The notes: generated by a model from the sequence alone, not told the origin. A DNA stretch of 64,000 nucleotides from Sporosarcina sp. NCCP-2716 (GCF_023707985.1 NZ_BRCF01000005.1:124001-188000); one strand, 5' to 3'. Positions 31,764-40,979 are shown, numbered from the stretch's first letter. Numbers and translations: made by a program.

Positions 31764-32663
31764 TTATTTAAGGTTGTCCAAGAAACGCTGCATGTCCTGG
31801 ATTTTGACTTTATCGTCAACGCCGAAGTTGCCGTCTGTATAGCCGCTTGTTACGTTGTTCGCATAGAGAGCACCGATCTGGCTGACTGCCCAGTAGTCGG
31901 CAGGGACGTCTTTGAATGGTACGTCATTGGACGTCGGCAGGTTGAATGCGCGTGTCAATACGACAGCCATCTGTGAACGTGTCAGCTGATCGTTCGGGTT
32001 GAACCGGCCGTCGCTGTTTCCGCTGAAGATTCCAGCTTCCGCTGCAGCCATGATTTCATTATAGTAAGGCGTTTTTGCAGTTACGTCAGGGAAGTTGAGA
32101 TCGCTTCCTGTACGGTGCAGGCCTAATGTTTTCACAACAATGTTTGCAATTTCACCGCGTGTTGCATAGCGGACAGCCTGTGCTGCCGGCTTTGAAGCCA
32201 CAACTGTTTCGCCGAATGTCGCTGTGCGCTTAGCGCCGACATAACGGCTTTTCCAATAGTATGGATCGTTAAGGGAAGAAATGGTTACCCCTTTGCTTGT
32301 CGAAGCGTGGATGAACTTGCTCGACCCGATGTAGATCCCTACATGCGATACACCGCGGCCGCTCGTATTGAAGAAGACGAGGTCGCCGGTCGTCAAATTG
32401 CTTTTCGACACTGCTTTTCCTTGGTTGTACTGCTGGCCAGCCGTCCGCGGAAGTGATTTTCCGCTCTTCTTGAAGACGAGCTGTGTATAGGCTGAACAAT
32501 CGATACCTGCAGTGGTTGTCCCACCGTAGCGGTATGGTGTTCCAATGTAATTTTTAGCGGTTGAGACGAGGTCGCTTGCTGAACTTGCAGATGCCATTGA
32601 CGGTACGGACGTAGAAATTAATAAACTGGCGATTCCAAATGCCACGAGACGTTTGAGTTTCAT
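31764..32663 (-). CDS. Secreted NlpC/P60 cell-wall endopeptidase with SLH domains
   Basis: 299 residues: signal peptide (about 1-27, ending SMASA-SS), NlpC/P60 domain (about 28-140) and two SLH repeats (about 165-299). The Cys-His-His triad is visible as IDCSAYTQL, SHVGIYIG and FIHAS. NlpC/P60 enzymes cut gamma-D-Glu to diaminopimelate bonds in peptidoglycan; the SLH repeats (FPDVTAKTPYYNEIMAAAEA, GRFNPNDQLTRSQMAVVLTR) fix it to the wall. Codon use is more AT-rich than its neighbours, as in highly expressed genes. Three WalR-like boxes lie upstream. It probably depends on wall polymer also bound by the S-layer proteins. Confidence 0.93.
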   Translation of the reverse strand: MKLKRLVAFGIASLLISTSVPSMASASSASDLVSTAKNYIGTPYRYGGTTTAGIDCSAYTQLVFKKSGKSLPRTAGQQYNQGKAVSKSNLTTGDLVFFNTSGRGVSHVGIYIGSSKFIHASTSKGVTISSLNDPYYWKSRYVGAKRTATFGETVVASKPAAQAVRYATRGEIANIVVKTLGLHRTGSDLNFPDVTAKTPYYNEIMAAAEAGIFSGNSDGRFNPNDQLTRSQMAVVLTRAFNLPTSNDVPFKDVPADYWAVSQIGALYANNVTSGYTDGNFGVDDKVKIQDMQRFLDNLK

Positions 32664-32748
32664 AAGTTTTTCAGTTTCCCCTTTCGCACCGTTTCTTTGA
32701 CAGTGACTTTATCTGTGAACATCTTAGCATAGGCTAAACCTCATTACC

Positions 32749-32776
32749 GTTACAGTTATATTACAAGTACATTACA
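32749..32776 (-). promoter_or_regulatory. Triple WalR-like binding repeat upstream of the NlpC/P60 gene
   Basis: On the minus strand three hexamers TGTAAT, TGTAAT and TGTAAC are spaced by exactly 5 bp each (11-bp period), matching the WalR consensus TGTWAH-N5-TGTWAH. They lie about 86-113 bp before the start codon of a wall hydrolase, a typical WalRK target. PhoP boxes are similar hexamers with the same spacing, so PhoP is the alternative reader. Confidence 0.65.
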
Positions 32777-32964
32777 AAAGAAGTAGATTCATAGAGAATG
32801 CTGATATAACGCGGTTTGTCGGAACAAGTTTCCGGTGAAAGCGTTTTTATTTTTGCCGATATTTCAGCCGAAACATGAAATATCCGGCCATTTGCTGTAT
32901 CTTTGTAACCGACAATATCGAATTGCCGACGAGTGTTGGAACTGTTGGCGGAACGGGGCTGGCT

Positions 32965-34056
32965 ATGAAAAAGATTGCAGTATTCAGCAATATGTACCCG
33001 ACGGAGGCTCATCCGACGTACGGGATCTTCGTGAAAAACCAAGTCGGACTGCTGCGGTCGGCCGGCGTCGAAACGGACGTCATCGCCATTACGGACCCGC
33101 AAGGCGGGAAAATCCGATCCTTGGCAAAATACGGCAAGTGGATGGCGCGGGCCGGCTTCTATATGATGAAAAACCGCAAAAAGCTTTCCCTCACCCATGC
33201 GCATTACGCATTTCCGACAGGACTCCTTTCGCTCATCGGAAAACGGCGGTTCGGAATTCCGTATGTGGTGACCGTCCATGGCGGGGATATCGATAAAATG
33301 GCGAAAAAAAGCGCGCGCATCAGACGGCTCACTGCGGATGTGCTGCGAGGCGCGGACCACGTCATCACGGTCGGTGAACGGCTGAAGCAGGAGCTGATCT
33401 CCGATTTCGGTGTAGCGGAAAACCGGATCACCGTCATGAGCATGGGCGTCGACCAGTCCGTGTTCCGCCCGCTTCCGAAAGCGGAAGTGCGGCAGGAGCT
33501 CGGTCTGCCTGAAGATGCACCGGTCCTGCTGTTCATCGGCAATATCATACGCGAGAAAGGCGTGCTCGAACTTGTGAAGGCATTCGCAGGCGTCAAGGAA
33601 CGTTTTCCGCATGCCTCCCTCCATCTGATCGGTTCGACGCGTTCGGCGGGATATGTCGGAGAAGTGGAACAGTGGATCGCTGGGCAGAAAATCGCCGATA
33701 TTACGTTCGAGGGGACGAAACCGCAGGCGGAACTCGCGAAGTGGCTCGCTGCGGCGGATGTGCTCGCGCTGCCTTCGTACCACGAAGGATTCGGGCTCGT
33801 GGCATTGGAAGCGATGGCCTCAGGGACTCAAGTGGTCGCCTCGGACGTCGGCGGCCTGCCGTATTTACTGGGGGACCGGGCAGGAATTCTAGTGCCGCCC
33901 CGCGAAGTAGAATCATTGACGGGGGGACTGCTCGAGGCTCTTTCGGGTGACACAACGGATGACAGCGGAAAACGGGAAGCGGTCGTCCGGGAGCATTCCT
34001 ATGATGAAATCCTCGGCAGGCTCCTCTCCATCTACGGAGAGATCGGACGGACATAA
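32965..34056 (+). CDS. Glycosyltransferase family 4 (group 1) protein
   Basis: 363 residues, GT-B fold. The N-terminal acceptor domain starts MKKIAVFSNMYPTEAHPTYG; the C-terminal nucleotide-sugar domain has VLLFIGNIIREKGVLELVKA and the E-x7-E motif HEGFGLVALEAMASG. The ATG at 32965 starts the conserved domain, although its ribosome site (GGAACGGGG) is weak. No polysaccharide cluster surrounds it, so the acceptor is unknown. It is divergent from the wall hydrolase and followed by an M20 hydrolase gene 18 bp downstream. Confidence 0.88.
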   Translation: MKKIAVFSNMYPTEAHPTYGIFVKNQVGLLRSAGVETDVIAITDPQGGKIRSLAKYGKWMARAGFYMMKNRKKLSLTHAHYAFPTGLLSLIGKRRFGIPYVVTVHGGDIDKMAKKSARIRRLTADVLRGADHVITVGERLKQELISDFGVAENRITVMSMGVDQSVFRPLPKAEVRQELGLPEDAPVLLFIGNIIREKGVLELVKAFAGVKERFPHASLHLIGSTRSAGYVGEVEQWIAGQKIADITFEGTKPQAELAKWLAAADVLALPSYHEGFGLVALEAMASGTQVVASDVGGLPYLLGDRAGILVPPREVESLTGGLLEALSGDTTDDSGKREAVVREHSYDEILGRLLSIYGEIGRT

Positions 34057-34074
34057 CAAAGGGGGAAGGCGCAA

Positions 34075-35190
34075 ATGGCAGTTGCACAGCAGATCAGGAA
34101 ATGGTTCGATCATTTCCATGCACATCCGGAAGTGAGCTGGAAAGAGCATGAGACGACGAAGGAAATAGCCCGTATTCTGACGGAGATGGACGTCCCGTTC
34201 AAGACGTTCGAAGATGTGACAGGCGCTGTCGCGGAGATTGGAGAAGGACGGCCGATCGCTGCCGTCCGTGCGGATATCGATGCGCTCTGGCAGGAAGTCG
34301 ACGGAACGTACCAGGCAAACCATTCCTGCGGTCACGACGGACACATGGCGATGGTGCTCGGCGCTCTCTCCTATTTGAAGGACGAGCCTCTCGGCGGCAA
34401 GATCCGGTTCATCTTCCAGCCGGCTGAAGAGAAAGGGAACGGCTCCAACGCGATGATCGACCGGGGAGCTGTGGATGATTTGACGTATCTGTTCGGCATC
34501 CACCTGCGTCCGAAAGAGGAACTGCCGCTCGGCAAGGCGTCAGCCGCCATCCGGCACGGCGCCGCGTATTTCGCGGAAGGCAAGATCAATGGGACGGACG
34601 CCCACGGAGCGCGGCCTCACCAGGGACGGAATGCGATCGACCCGCTTCTCGCCATCGGCCAGTTTTTAAAGACCGTCCAGTTTTCTCCGTACGAGCCGTA
34701 TTCAGCAAAGCTGACCCGTATCGAAGCAGGCGGGGAGAGCCTCAATATCATTCCGGGCACAGCAAAGTTCGGCATGGATGTCCGCGCGCAGACAAACGAC
34801 GTGCTGCAGCAGCTGAAACAGCGCATCGACAAAGGCATCCAGGACATCGCGGAGCTGTACGGCACACCGATCGATGTGACCTGGACGGACCATACACCGG
34901 CGGCGGAAGTATCGGCGGAAGCGGCAGACATCGCACGTGAAGCGATCATCGACGTCCTCGGAGAAGACGGCTATGCGCCCGACGTCATCACATCAGGCAG
35001 CGACGACTTCCATTTCTACACGATCCGCAATCCGGATCTGAAAGCGACGATGATCGGACTCGGCGCGGACCTCGGTCCCGGCCTGCATCACCCTGCGATG
35101 ACGTTCGACCGGGACTCTCTCGTGACCGGCGCTAAGATCCTTGCAGAAACGCTGAAACGCGCGAGCCATTCGGTTGCATCCTCTAACTAA
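34075..35190 (+). CDS. M20 family amidohydrolase (AmhX-like)
   Basis: 371-residue M20/M40 metallohydrolase. Metal-binding motifs AVRADIDAL, SCGHDGHMAM and QPAEE are visible, and TSGSDDFHFY and the late HHPAMTFD complete the family pattern. It resembles N-acyl amino-acid amidohydrolases such as B. subtilis AmhX. AAAGGGGGAAGG precedes the ATG. It follows the glycosyltransferase closely and may be co-transcribed. A second, less similar M20 protein is at 53.1-54.2 kb. Confidence 0.88.
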   Translation: MAVAQQIRKWFDHFHAHPEVSWKEHETTKEIARILTEMDVPFKTFEDVTGAVAEIGEGRPIAAVRADIDALWQEVDGTYQANHSCGHDGHMAMVLGALSYLKDEPLGGKIRFIFQPAEEKGNGSNAMIDRGAVDDLTYLFGIHLRPKEELPLGKASAAIRHGAAYFAEGKINGTDAHGARPHQGRNAIDPLLAIGQFLKTVQFSPYEPYSAKLTRIEAGGESLNIIPGTAKFGMDVRAQTNDVLQQLKQRIDKGIQDIAELYGTPIDVTWTDHTPAAEVSAEAADIAREAIIDVLGEDGYAPDVITSGSDDFHFYTIRNPDLKATMIGLGADLGPGLHHPAMTFDRDSLVTGAKILAETLKRASHSVASSN

Positions 35191-35246
35191 TAGGAGTATT
35201 ATTTAGGTGTTAAAATGAATCAGTAACACGAAAAGGAGCGGTTCAA

Positions 35247-35984
35247 ATGGGCAGACTTCAAGACAAAGTGGCATTTATCACTGGCGGAGCTTCAGGCATG
35301 GGTGAAATGATGGTGAAATTGTTCACTGCAGAAGGCGCGAAAGTTGTCGCAGCGGACATTAACACAGAGGCTCTCCAAGCGAAATGGGAAGGCAAAGAGA
35401 ACGTCGAATACGTGAAATTGAACGTAACTGATGCAGATAACTGGGCAGAAGCTGTGAAAACTGCAGCAGACAAATTCGGCAAACTTGATATCCTTATCAA
35501 CTGTGCAGGTATCTCCACAGAGAAGTCGATGGACGACATCACTCTCCAAGACTGGCAGCGCCTGCACGACATTAACGGATTCGGTACATTCGCAGGAATG
35601 CGCGCCGTTCTTCCTTACATGAAAGAAGCAGGAAAAGGGTCAATCGTCAATATCTCTTCTTATACGGCACTCGTCGGAATGGGCTACAACCCATATTCCG
35701 CTTCGAAAGGCTCCGTCCGTGCGATTTCCCGTGCAGCCGCAGCTGAATTCGGTAAAGACGGCATCCGTGTAAATGCGGTATTCCCTGGAGTCATCCAGAC
35801 ACCGATGGTTGCAAACCTCGAATCATCGAAAGCAGCATTGGAAGGTCTGATCCGTATGACGCCGCTTGCACGTCTCGGACAGCCTGAAGACGTAGGTAAC
35901 GCAGTGCTGTTCCTCGCGTCGGATGAAGCTTCCTATATCTCTGGTGCTGAACTTGTCATTGACGGCGGTTTCTCCGCACGCTGA
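35247..35984 (+). CDS. Short-chain dehydrogenase/reductase (SDR) family oxidoreductase
   Basis: 245 residues, classical SDR: cofactor motif ITGGASGMG, NCAG (NNAG position), catalytic Ser in VNISSYTAL and YNPYSASKG with the catalytic Tyr/Lys. The conserved GIRVNAVFPGVI and the final SGAELVIDGGFSAR fit FabG/BdhA-like enzymes. Substrate unknown. Codon use is clearly more AT-rich and closer to that of highly expressed genes than its neighbours. AAAAGGAGCGG is a strong ribosome site. Confidence 0.9.
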   Translation: MGRLQDKVAFITGGASGMGEMMVKLFTAEGAKVVAADINTEALQAKWEGKENVEYVKLNVTDADNWAEAVKTAADKFGKLDILINCAGISTEKSMDDITLQDWQRLHDINGFGTFAGMRAVLPYMKEAGKGSIVNISSYTALVGMGYNPYSASKGSVRAISRAAAAEFGKDGIRVNAVFPGVIQTPMVANLESSKAALEGLIRMTPLARLGQPEDVGNAVLFLASDEASYISGAELVIDGGFSAR

Positions 35985-36006
35985 TCACGAATTTCCAATG
36001 AATACC

Positions 36007-36038
36007 AAAAACGCCTCCCATTGCGGGAAGGCGTTTTT
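36007..36038. terminator. Bidirectional terminator between SDR and SCP2 genes
   Basis: AAAAACGCCTCCC pairs with GGGAAGGCGTTTTT between convergent genes. Confidence 0.85.
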
Positions 36039-36055
36039 CTGTCGTCTTCAATAAT

Positions 36056-36415
36056 TCAAAACCGATACTTTGTCAAAATACTTTCGAGCTTCAGTGCGAG
36101 CCCGAGACTGCCTTTCACTTTCAGTTTCCCCATCATGAACGCTGTCGTTGTATTCAGTTTGCCATGCAGCAGTTTGTAGAAGTCCTCGGTCTTCATCGTC
36201 AGGATGCAATCCGCTTCCGACGGATCACCGGCCGTGACGGATGCGTGCTGGTCCGAGAGCTTCAGCACGTACTGCCCGTCTTCCGCCCCCGGCAGTTCGA
36301 ATCCGTATGTGACGCTGCTTCCTTGGTACGGCGTGCTGTACTCGTTCAGCTGCCGCTCGATCTCTTCCCACGTCTTCGCCAGTCCCTCCTGCTGTTCAAT
36401 CGCCAATACGTCCAC
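36056..36415 (-). CDS. SCP2 sterol-binding domain protein
   Basis: A 119-residue, single-domain SCP2 protein. The conserved pattern is YGFELPGAEDGQYVLKLSDQ, SEADCILTMKTEDFYKLLHG and the final AFMMGKLKVKGSLGLALKLE. Bacterial members bind hydrophobic ligands such as fatty acids or acyl-CoA; function in Firmicutes is unclear. It is a single-gene unit on the minus strand. Confidence 0.88.
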   Translation of the reverse strand: MDVLAIEQQEGLAKTWEEIERQLNEYSTPYQGSSVTYGFELPGAEDGQYVLKLSDQHASVTAGDPSEADCILTMKTEDFYKLLHGKLNTTTAFMMGKLKVKGSLGLALKLESILTKYRF

Positions 36416-36625
36416 CCCTTATAGTGAATTACCGTTCAGTATTAGTGTATCAAAATAGTCTGATAAAAAGAATAGCGAGTTTGCACGAAAACAGGGAGGG
36501 GAACACTAAGGGTATGGAGAAAGATTAGGTATGACCGGGGGGGCGAAAAACTGCCCAACATGCACGCAAGCAAAGCACGGGACGCCGGTACGGCAATAGT
36601 CTGCCTTTTTAGGAGGTGCATCGAT

Positions 36626-38518
36626 GTGGATAGAAGTCACGAAGAACTGACGGAGTTCGTCAAAAAGATACAACAGCAGCAGCAGCTGTTTTTCGAACAG
36701 GCGAAACAGTTGAACTTGAGCAAGGAATCCGTCGAAGGGGTTCTGCTGGAACTGTGCAGGAACGCAGCGCAGATCATGAAAGCCGAGCGGGTCAGCATTT
36801 GGCTGTTCAACGAAGATCATACACGCATGACGGAGGAAATCACCTACACCGAAGACTCGATCGGTGTGCCGGCCGTCCGGGAAATAACGAAGGAAGAAGC
36901 AGGGGAGTATTTCAAGTCCATCACTGGGCAGCGGGTGCGCTCGGTTTCCGATGTCGCAAGTGACGAAGCGCTCGGCACACTGCCGGACGATTACTTTGCC
37001 GACTATCCGATGGCCTCTTTGATAGAAGCTTCGATCATCCTGAGTCGGGGGATCGGCGGTATGCTCTGCTGCGAGACGGTGGCGCGGAGAAACTGGTCCC
37101 TGCTCGATGAAGTCATCATGGCGGCCATCGCAGACATGCTGTCATTCGTCTTCGACCGTCTTTTCCGGCTGGAGATGGAAAGCCGGGTGCGGGAACTCGC
37201 CTATACGGACGCCGTCACCGGGATCGACAACGAGAACGCGTTCATCGAGAAAGTGAACTTCCGTCTGAGGCACGCCGGCAGGGCGATGCATGGCGGGTTC
37301 CTCTATTTGAAGATCGACCAGTTCTCGGCGATCCAGAGCGTCCTTGGACCGGAAGCTTCCCGGGTGATCCTGTCTGAGATCGCAAGACGTTTCAAACAGG
37401 CATTCCCGGCAGATTCGGTCATTGCGCGGATCGCCTTCGATCACTTCATCGTTTTCACGGAGCACGAGGGAGACCCGGTGAAAAACCGGCGCGACATGGA
37501 GACCATACTGGCGTACATGCGGAAGCCGATCCAGTACGGGGGCCAGGATGTCTACCTGACAGCAAGTTACGGTGTCGCACTGTATCCTGATCATATCAAG
37601 ACGGCGTATGAAGGCATCCAGGCCGCAAAGACGGCGCTCGATTCGTCCCAGCCGCCCTCTCCGCGGAAGACACGTGCGATCTATGACCCGTCGATGTCCG
37701 AGAAATGGCAGGAAGCGATGCAGTCGGAGATGAATCTGGAAAGTGCGATGGAGCGAAACGAATTCTGCTTATATTATCAGCCGCAAGTGGAAAGCGTGTC
37801 CCATGTCATGACGGGAGCCGAGGCGCTGATCCGCTGGAACCACCCGGAAAAGGGGATCCTTTCACCAGGCACGTTCATCGGCATCGCCGAGACGACCGGC
37901 CTGATCATGCAGATCGGCGAGTGGGCGATCTGCCAGGCGTGCGTGCAACTGAAAGAGTGGGAGCAGATGGGACTTGAACAATTGACGATCTCCGTCAACG
38001 TGTCCCCGCGTCATTTCCTCTACCCCAAATTCCCCGACTTCCTGAAAGATTGCAAGGACAAGCATCAGATCGATCCGTCCAGACTGATCATCGAAATCAC
38101 GGAAAACGTTGCGGTGGAAGATGAAGAGGTGGTCGAGGCACATATCCGTCTGCTCCAGGATATGGGCTTTTCGGTCTCCATCGACGATTTCGGCACAGGG
38201 TACTCGGCCTTCATCTACTTGCAGAAATTCTCCTTCCAGGAAGTGAAGATCGACCGGCAGTTCGTCCGCGGTATCGATACAGACGTGCGAAGCCGCGCCA
38301 TCGTCCGCTCGATCCTGGCTCTGGCGAAAAGCCTGCATATGCATACCGTTGCCGAAGGCGTGGAGACGGAGTCGCAGCTTCGGCGGCTCGAGGCGCTCGG
38401 CTGCTTTGAAATCCAAGGGTTCTACTTCAGCAAGCCCGTGCCGATCGAGGAACTGAACGGCTGGCTCCTGAGCTCGCCGCGGTTCCCGAATCTCCAGCTG
38501 CCGCTTGAGGCAACGTGA
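36626..38518 (+). CDS. GAF-GGDEF(degenerate)-EAL cyclic-di-GMP phosphodiesterase
   Basis: 630 residues from the GTG at 36626, which is 7 bp behind AGGAGGTG. Order: GAF-like sensor (about 30-175), GGDEF domain (about 190-345) and EAL domain (about 370-615). The GGDEF signature is replaced by AFDHF (near residue 269), so cyclase activity is not expected. The EAL domain keeps its catalytic residues: GAEALIRW, IIEITENVA, IDDFGTGYS, VKIDRQFVRG and AEGVETE. It should hydrolyse c-di-GMP, with the GAF and degenerate GGDEF domains as sensors. No TM helix is seen. It has a single-gene arrangement ahead of the convergent oxidase operon. Confidence 0.9.
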   Translation: MDRSHEELTEFVKKIQQQQQLFFEQAKQLNLSKESVEGVLLELCRNAAQIMKAERVSIWLFNEDHTRMTEEITYTEDSIGVPAVREITKEEAGEYFKSITGQRVRSVSDVASDEALGTLPDDYFADYPMASLIEASIILSRGIGGMLCCETVARRNWSLLDEVIMAAIADMLSFVFDRLFRLEMESRVRELAYTDAVTGIDNENAFIEKVNFRLRHAGRAMHGGFLYLKIDQFSAIQSVLGPEASRVILSEIARRFKQAFPADSVIARIAFDHFIVFTEHEGDPVKNRRDMETILAYMRKPIQYGGQDVYLTASYGVALYPDHIKTAYEGIQAAKTALDSSQPPSPRKTRAIYDPSMSEKWQEAMQSEMNLESAMERNEFCLYYQPQVESVSHVMTGAEALIRWNHPEKGILSPGTFIGIAETTGLIMQIGEWAICQACVQLKEWEQMGLEQLTISVNVSPRHFLYPKFPDFLKDCKDKHQIDPSRLIIEITENVAVEDEEVVEAHIRLLQDMGFSVSIDDFGTGYSAFIYLQKFSFQEVKIDRQFVRGIDTDVRSRAIVRSILALAKSLHMHTVAEGVETESQLRRLEALGCFEIQGFYFSKPVPIEELNGWLLSSPRFPNLQLPLEAT

Positions 38519-38520
38519 AA

Positions 38521-38553
38521 AGACGGACAGCCCCCTGCGCTGTCCGTCTTCTT
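38521..38553. terminator. Bidirectional terminator between EAL gene and oxidase operon
   Basis: AGACGGACAGC pairs with GCTGTCCGTCT (38521-38531/38539-38549), in a 45-bp convergent gap. Confidence 0.8.
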
Positions 38554-38563
38554 ATATATGTTG

Positions 38564-40231
38564 TCAGCTCCGGCCGATCGGGAACTTGAATGGCACTGAA
38601 CCCGGAGGAGAGTGCTTGATGATATCGATCATCGGAATCGTATAAGCGAATGCGATGAGCGCAATCGTGATGCCGACCCATAGGTACCAGTTTTCGAGGA
38701 TTTTCGGCGTCTTCTGCGCGTCCGTATCTTCTTCCGCAATCGGGAACTCCTCGACGCCTTTAGGAGCGAAGAATGCGAGTTTGATGAAGATATACGTCAT
38801 GAGCAGGATGCCGACGAACAGGATCGTACCGCCGATCGCCTGTGCAAGCTGATAGCCGATCCACGTATCGACTTGTGCACCGCCTGCATAATTCGAGAAC
38901 GCGGATCTCCGTGGGCCGCCGAGGAGACCTTCGATGTGCATCGATGTCGACATGATCAGCATGCCGACCGTCCAGATGATCGACTGGATGATGCCGAGTT
39001 TGTTGAGCTGTGGTGTCAGGCGGCGTCCGGTCAAGTGAGGGACGAGCCAGTACGCAATACCGAAATACGTCAGGATGACCGTCGTTGCGACCGTCAAGTG
39101 GAAGTGGCCGGTCACCCAGATCGTATTGTGGATGAGCGCGTTCATCTGGTGGGAAGCGTTGATGATCCCGCCGATACCGCCGGGAATGAACGCCACCATA
39201 CCGATGAACGGCGCGAGGAACCGGACATCGCCCCATGGCAGTTTCTTGAACCAGCCGAACAGACTGCTGAAACCTTTTCTGCGCCCTGTAATTTCAAACG
39301 TCGCGAAGATCGAGAACGCTGTCATAAGCGACGGGATGACGACCATCATTGTCAGCACTACTTGGATGAATTTCCATGTCGGATCGATGCCCGGCTCTGT
39401 CAGCTGGTGGTGGAAGCCGACTGGGATGGAAAACATGAGAAGCAGAATGAACGCAAGACGTGCGAGCGAATCACTGAACAGCTTGCCGCCGATGATTTTC
39501 GGGATGATCGCATACCAGGCCATGTACGCCGGCAGCAGCCAGAAGTACACGAGCGGGTGACCGAAGTACCAGAACAGTGTCCGGCTGACGAGTACGTTGA
39601 TCGTATCGGTCATACCGAGTGACCATGGGATGAATTGGACGACCACCGCAATCGCGACACCGAGTGACGCGATGACCCACATGAGCATGTTGATGACGAC
39701 CATGAACGCGAGCAGAGGGGATTTCTCGCCCTTATGCGCTTTTTTCCATACATACAGCTGGCGGAAATTCGTAAACGCCGAGATCCAGCTGCCGATGATG
39801 ACGAACGCAAGCCCGAAGTAGAACGCCGGGTGTGCGGCAAGCGGTGCATAGAATGTGTACAGCACGTTCGCCTGGCCGACGAGGATCGTGACCGCAGCCA
39901 TGACAGTACCGACGAGCATCATCCAGAACGAAATCCAGCCGACCATGCGCTGTTTGTCGGAGATGCCGACCGTCTTGCCCATGAGTGCGAATTGGAATCC
40001 GATGATGAAGAACGTCGTCAGGACGAGGCCGAGGATGACGCCGTGCACCGTCAGGATCGTATAATAGTTGATGTTGAACGGGAGCGTGAACCGGCCGGAG
40101 CGGACGAATGTCTGCAGGAGGCCCATCAGCCCGCCGACCAAGAGCGACGTGAACGTCACATACATGAACGACATGTACAGCCGCGCGTCTTTTTTCGGGA
40201 ACAATTGAAGGTTTCTTTCTGTCGCTTCCAT
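38564..40231 (-). CDS. cbaB: ba3-type cytochrome c oxidase subunit I
   Basis: 555-residue heme-copper oxidase catalytic subunit, type B (ba3) by length and lack of A-type K-channel motifs. Many TM helices are visible, with VHGVILGLVLTTFFIIGF (heme ligand His), FGHPLVYFWLLPAY (CuB/His-Tyr-like region), SHQMNALIHNTIWVTGHFHL (CuB and heme ligands). It reduces oxygen at the membrane using cytochrome c. It is the last gene of an operon with subunit II and a small IIa protein. The first residue follows the subunit II stop by one base. Confidence 0.94.
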   Translation of the reverse strand: MEATERNLQLFPKKDARLYMSFMYVTFTSLLVGGLMGLLQTFVRSGRFTLPFNINYYTILTVHGVILGLVLTTFFIIGFQFALMGKTVGISDKQRMVGWISFWMMLVGTVMAAVTILVGQANVLYTFYAPLAAHPAFYFGLAFVIIGSWISAFTNFRQLYVWKKAHKGEKSPLLAFMVVINMLMWVIASLGVAIAVVVQFIPWSLGMTDTINVLVSRTLFWYFGHPLVYFWLLPAYMAWYAIIPKIIGGKLFSDSLARLAFILLLMFSIPVGFHHQLTEPGIDPTWKFIQVVLTMMVVIPSLMTAFSIFATFEITGRRKGFSSLFGWFKKLPWGDVRFLAPFIGMVAFIPGGIGGIINASHQMNALIHNTIWVTGHFHLTVATTVILTYFGIAYWLVPHLTGRRLTPQLNKLGIIQSIIWTVGMLIMSTSMHIEGLLGGPRRSAFSNYAGGAQVDTWIGYQLAQAIGGTILFVGILLMTYIFIKLAFFAPKGVEEFPIAEEDTDAQKTPKILENWYLWVGITIALIAFAYTIPMIDIIKHSPPGSVPFKFPIGRS

Positions 40232-40232
40232 G

Positions 40233-40733
40233 TTAATACACCTCTACCTTTCCGAACATCTGGTGGTGTCCGATGCCGCAGTATTCGTTACAGACAATCG
40301 TATACTCACCCTTTTTCTTCATAACGGTTTCATACCGGCTGATGTGGCCAGGCTCGACCATCATGTTGACGTTCGTGCCGGCAACTTGGAAGCCGTGTAC
40401 GACGTCCTTTGTTGTAATCGTGAACAGCACCGTGGAACCTTGCGGGATGCGGATCGTTTTGACAGGTTTCTCGTCTTTATCGACACCGAAATCGTAGTTG
40501 AATGTCGAAGCGACAATATTCACCTTGTACTTGCCGTCCGCCACTTCCTGCAGGCCGAGGTTCTCGGGCTTGAAGTTATCATAGGCTTCAATATTATTTT
40601 GATCGATCATGTCCAGGCTGCTTTGCGGGTGGGTGCCTTTCCAAAACGCGGCAAACCCGATAACTAATAAGAAGACAACTAATGAGGCCATCCCGAATGC
40701 GAGCCAGATTTTTTCATATTTGTGCAGATGCAT
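40233..40733 (-). CDS. cbaA: ba3-type cytochrome c oxidase subunit II
   Basis: 166 residues: one N-terminal TM helix (ASLVVFLLVIGFAAFW) and a cupredoxin domain holding the CuA site, CNEYCGIGHHQM (Cys148, Cys152, His156) plus His in DVVHGFQ. It takes electrons from cytochrome c and passes them to subunit I. Small size and the single TM are typical for ba3 oxidases. It lies between the IIa gene and subunit I. Confidence 0.94.
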   Translation of the reverse strand: MHLHKYEKIWLAFGMASLVVFLLVIGFAAFWKGTHPQSSLDMIDQNNIEAYDNFKPENLGLQEVADGKYKVNIVASTFNYDFGVDKDEKPVKTIRIPQGSTVLFTITTKDVVHGFQVAGTNVNMMVEPGHISRYETVMKKKGEYTIVCNEYCGIGHHQMFGKVEVY

Positions 40734-40757
40734 AGTTTCTGCTCCTTTCTCCGTCCA

Positions 40758-40901
40758 TTATCTTGAAATGAAAAGCCAATACGCGCCAAACCACGAGCCG
40801 ACCATCAGGATGCCGAGGATCATGACCATGATGAAAGTCCCTTTCAAGTTGGATCCTTCATTCGCAGCAGGAGCCTGGCTGTTCGGGTGTTTCTTTGCCA
40901 T
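40758..40901 (-). CDS. cbaD: Cytochrome c oxidase subunit IIa (small membrane subunit)
   Basis: A 47-residue protein with a hydrophilic N-terminus (MAKKHPNSQAPAANEGSNLK) and one TM helix (GTFIMVMILGILMVGSWFGA). It matches the small subunit IIa of ba3 oxidases, which fills the place of the first helix of a two-helix subunit II. AAGGCGGTG is the ribosome site, 6 bp before the ATG. The gene is first in the operon, 24 bp before subunit II. The call rests on size, helix and position. Confidence 0.82.
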   Translation of the reverse strand: MAKKHPNSQAPAANEGSNLKGTFIMVMILGILMVGSWFGAYWLFISR

Positions 40902-40979
40902 TTCGTTCACCGCCTTCGTTTCTTGTCTGAATTTGTTTTTTGAACTACTTTCATCATATTGATTCTGCGAAATTTAAAT

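Noticed and set aside
36541..36612. Possible c-di-GMP riboswitch before the EAL gene (GGGACGC and CAAAGC fragments, small hairpin with T run)
   Set aside because: The fragments are in the wrong order and the conserved P1/P2 pattern of GEMM riboswitches is absent.
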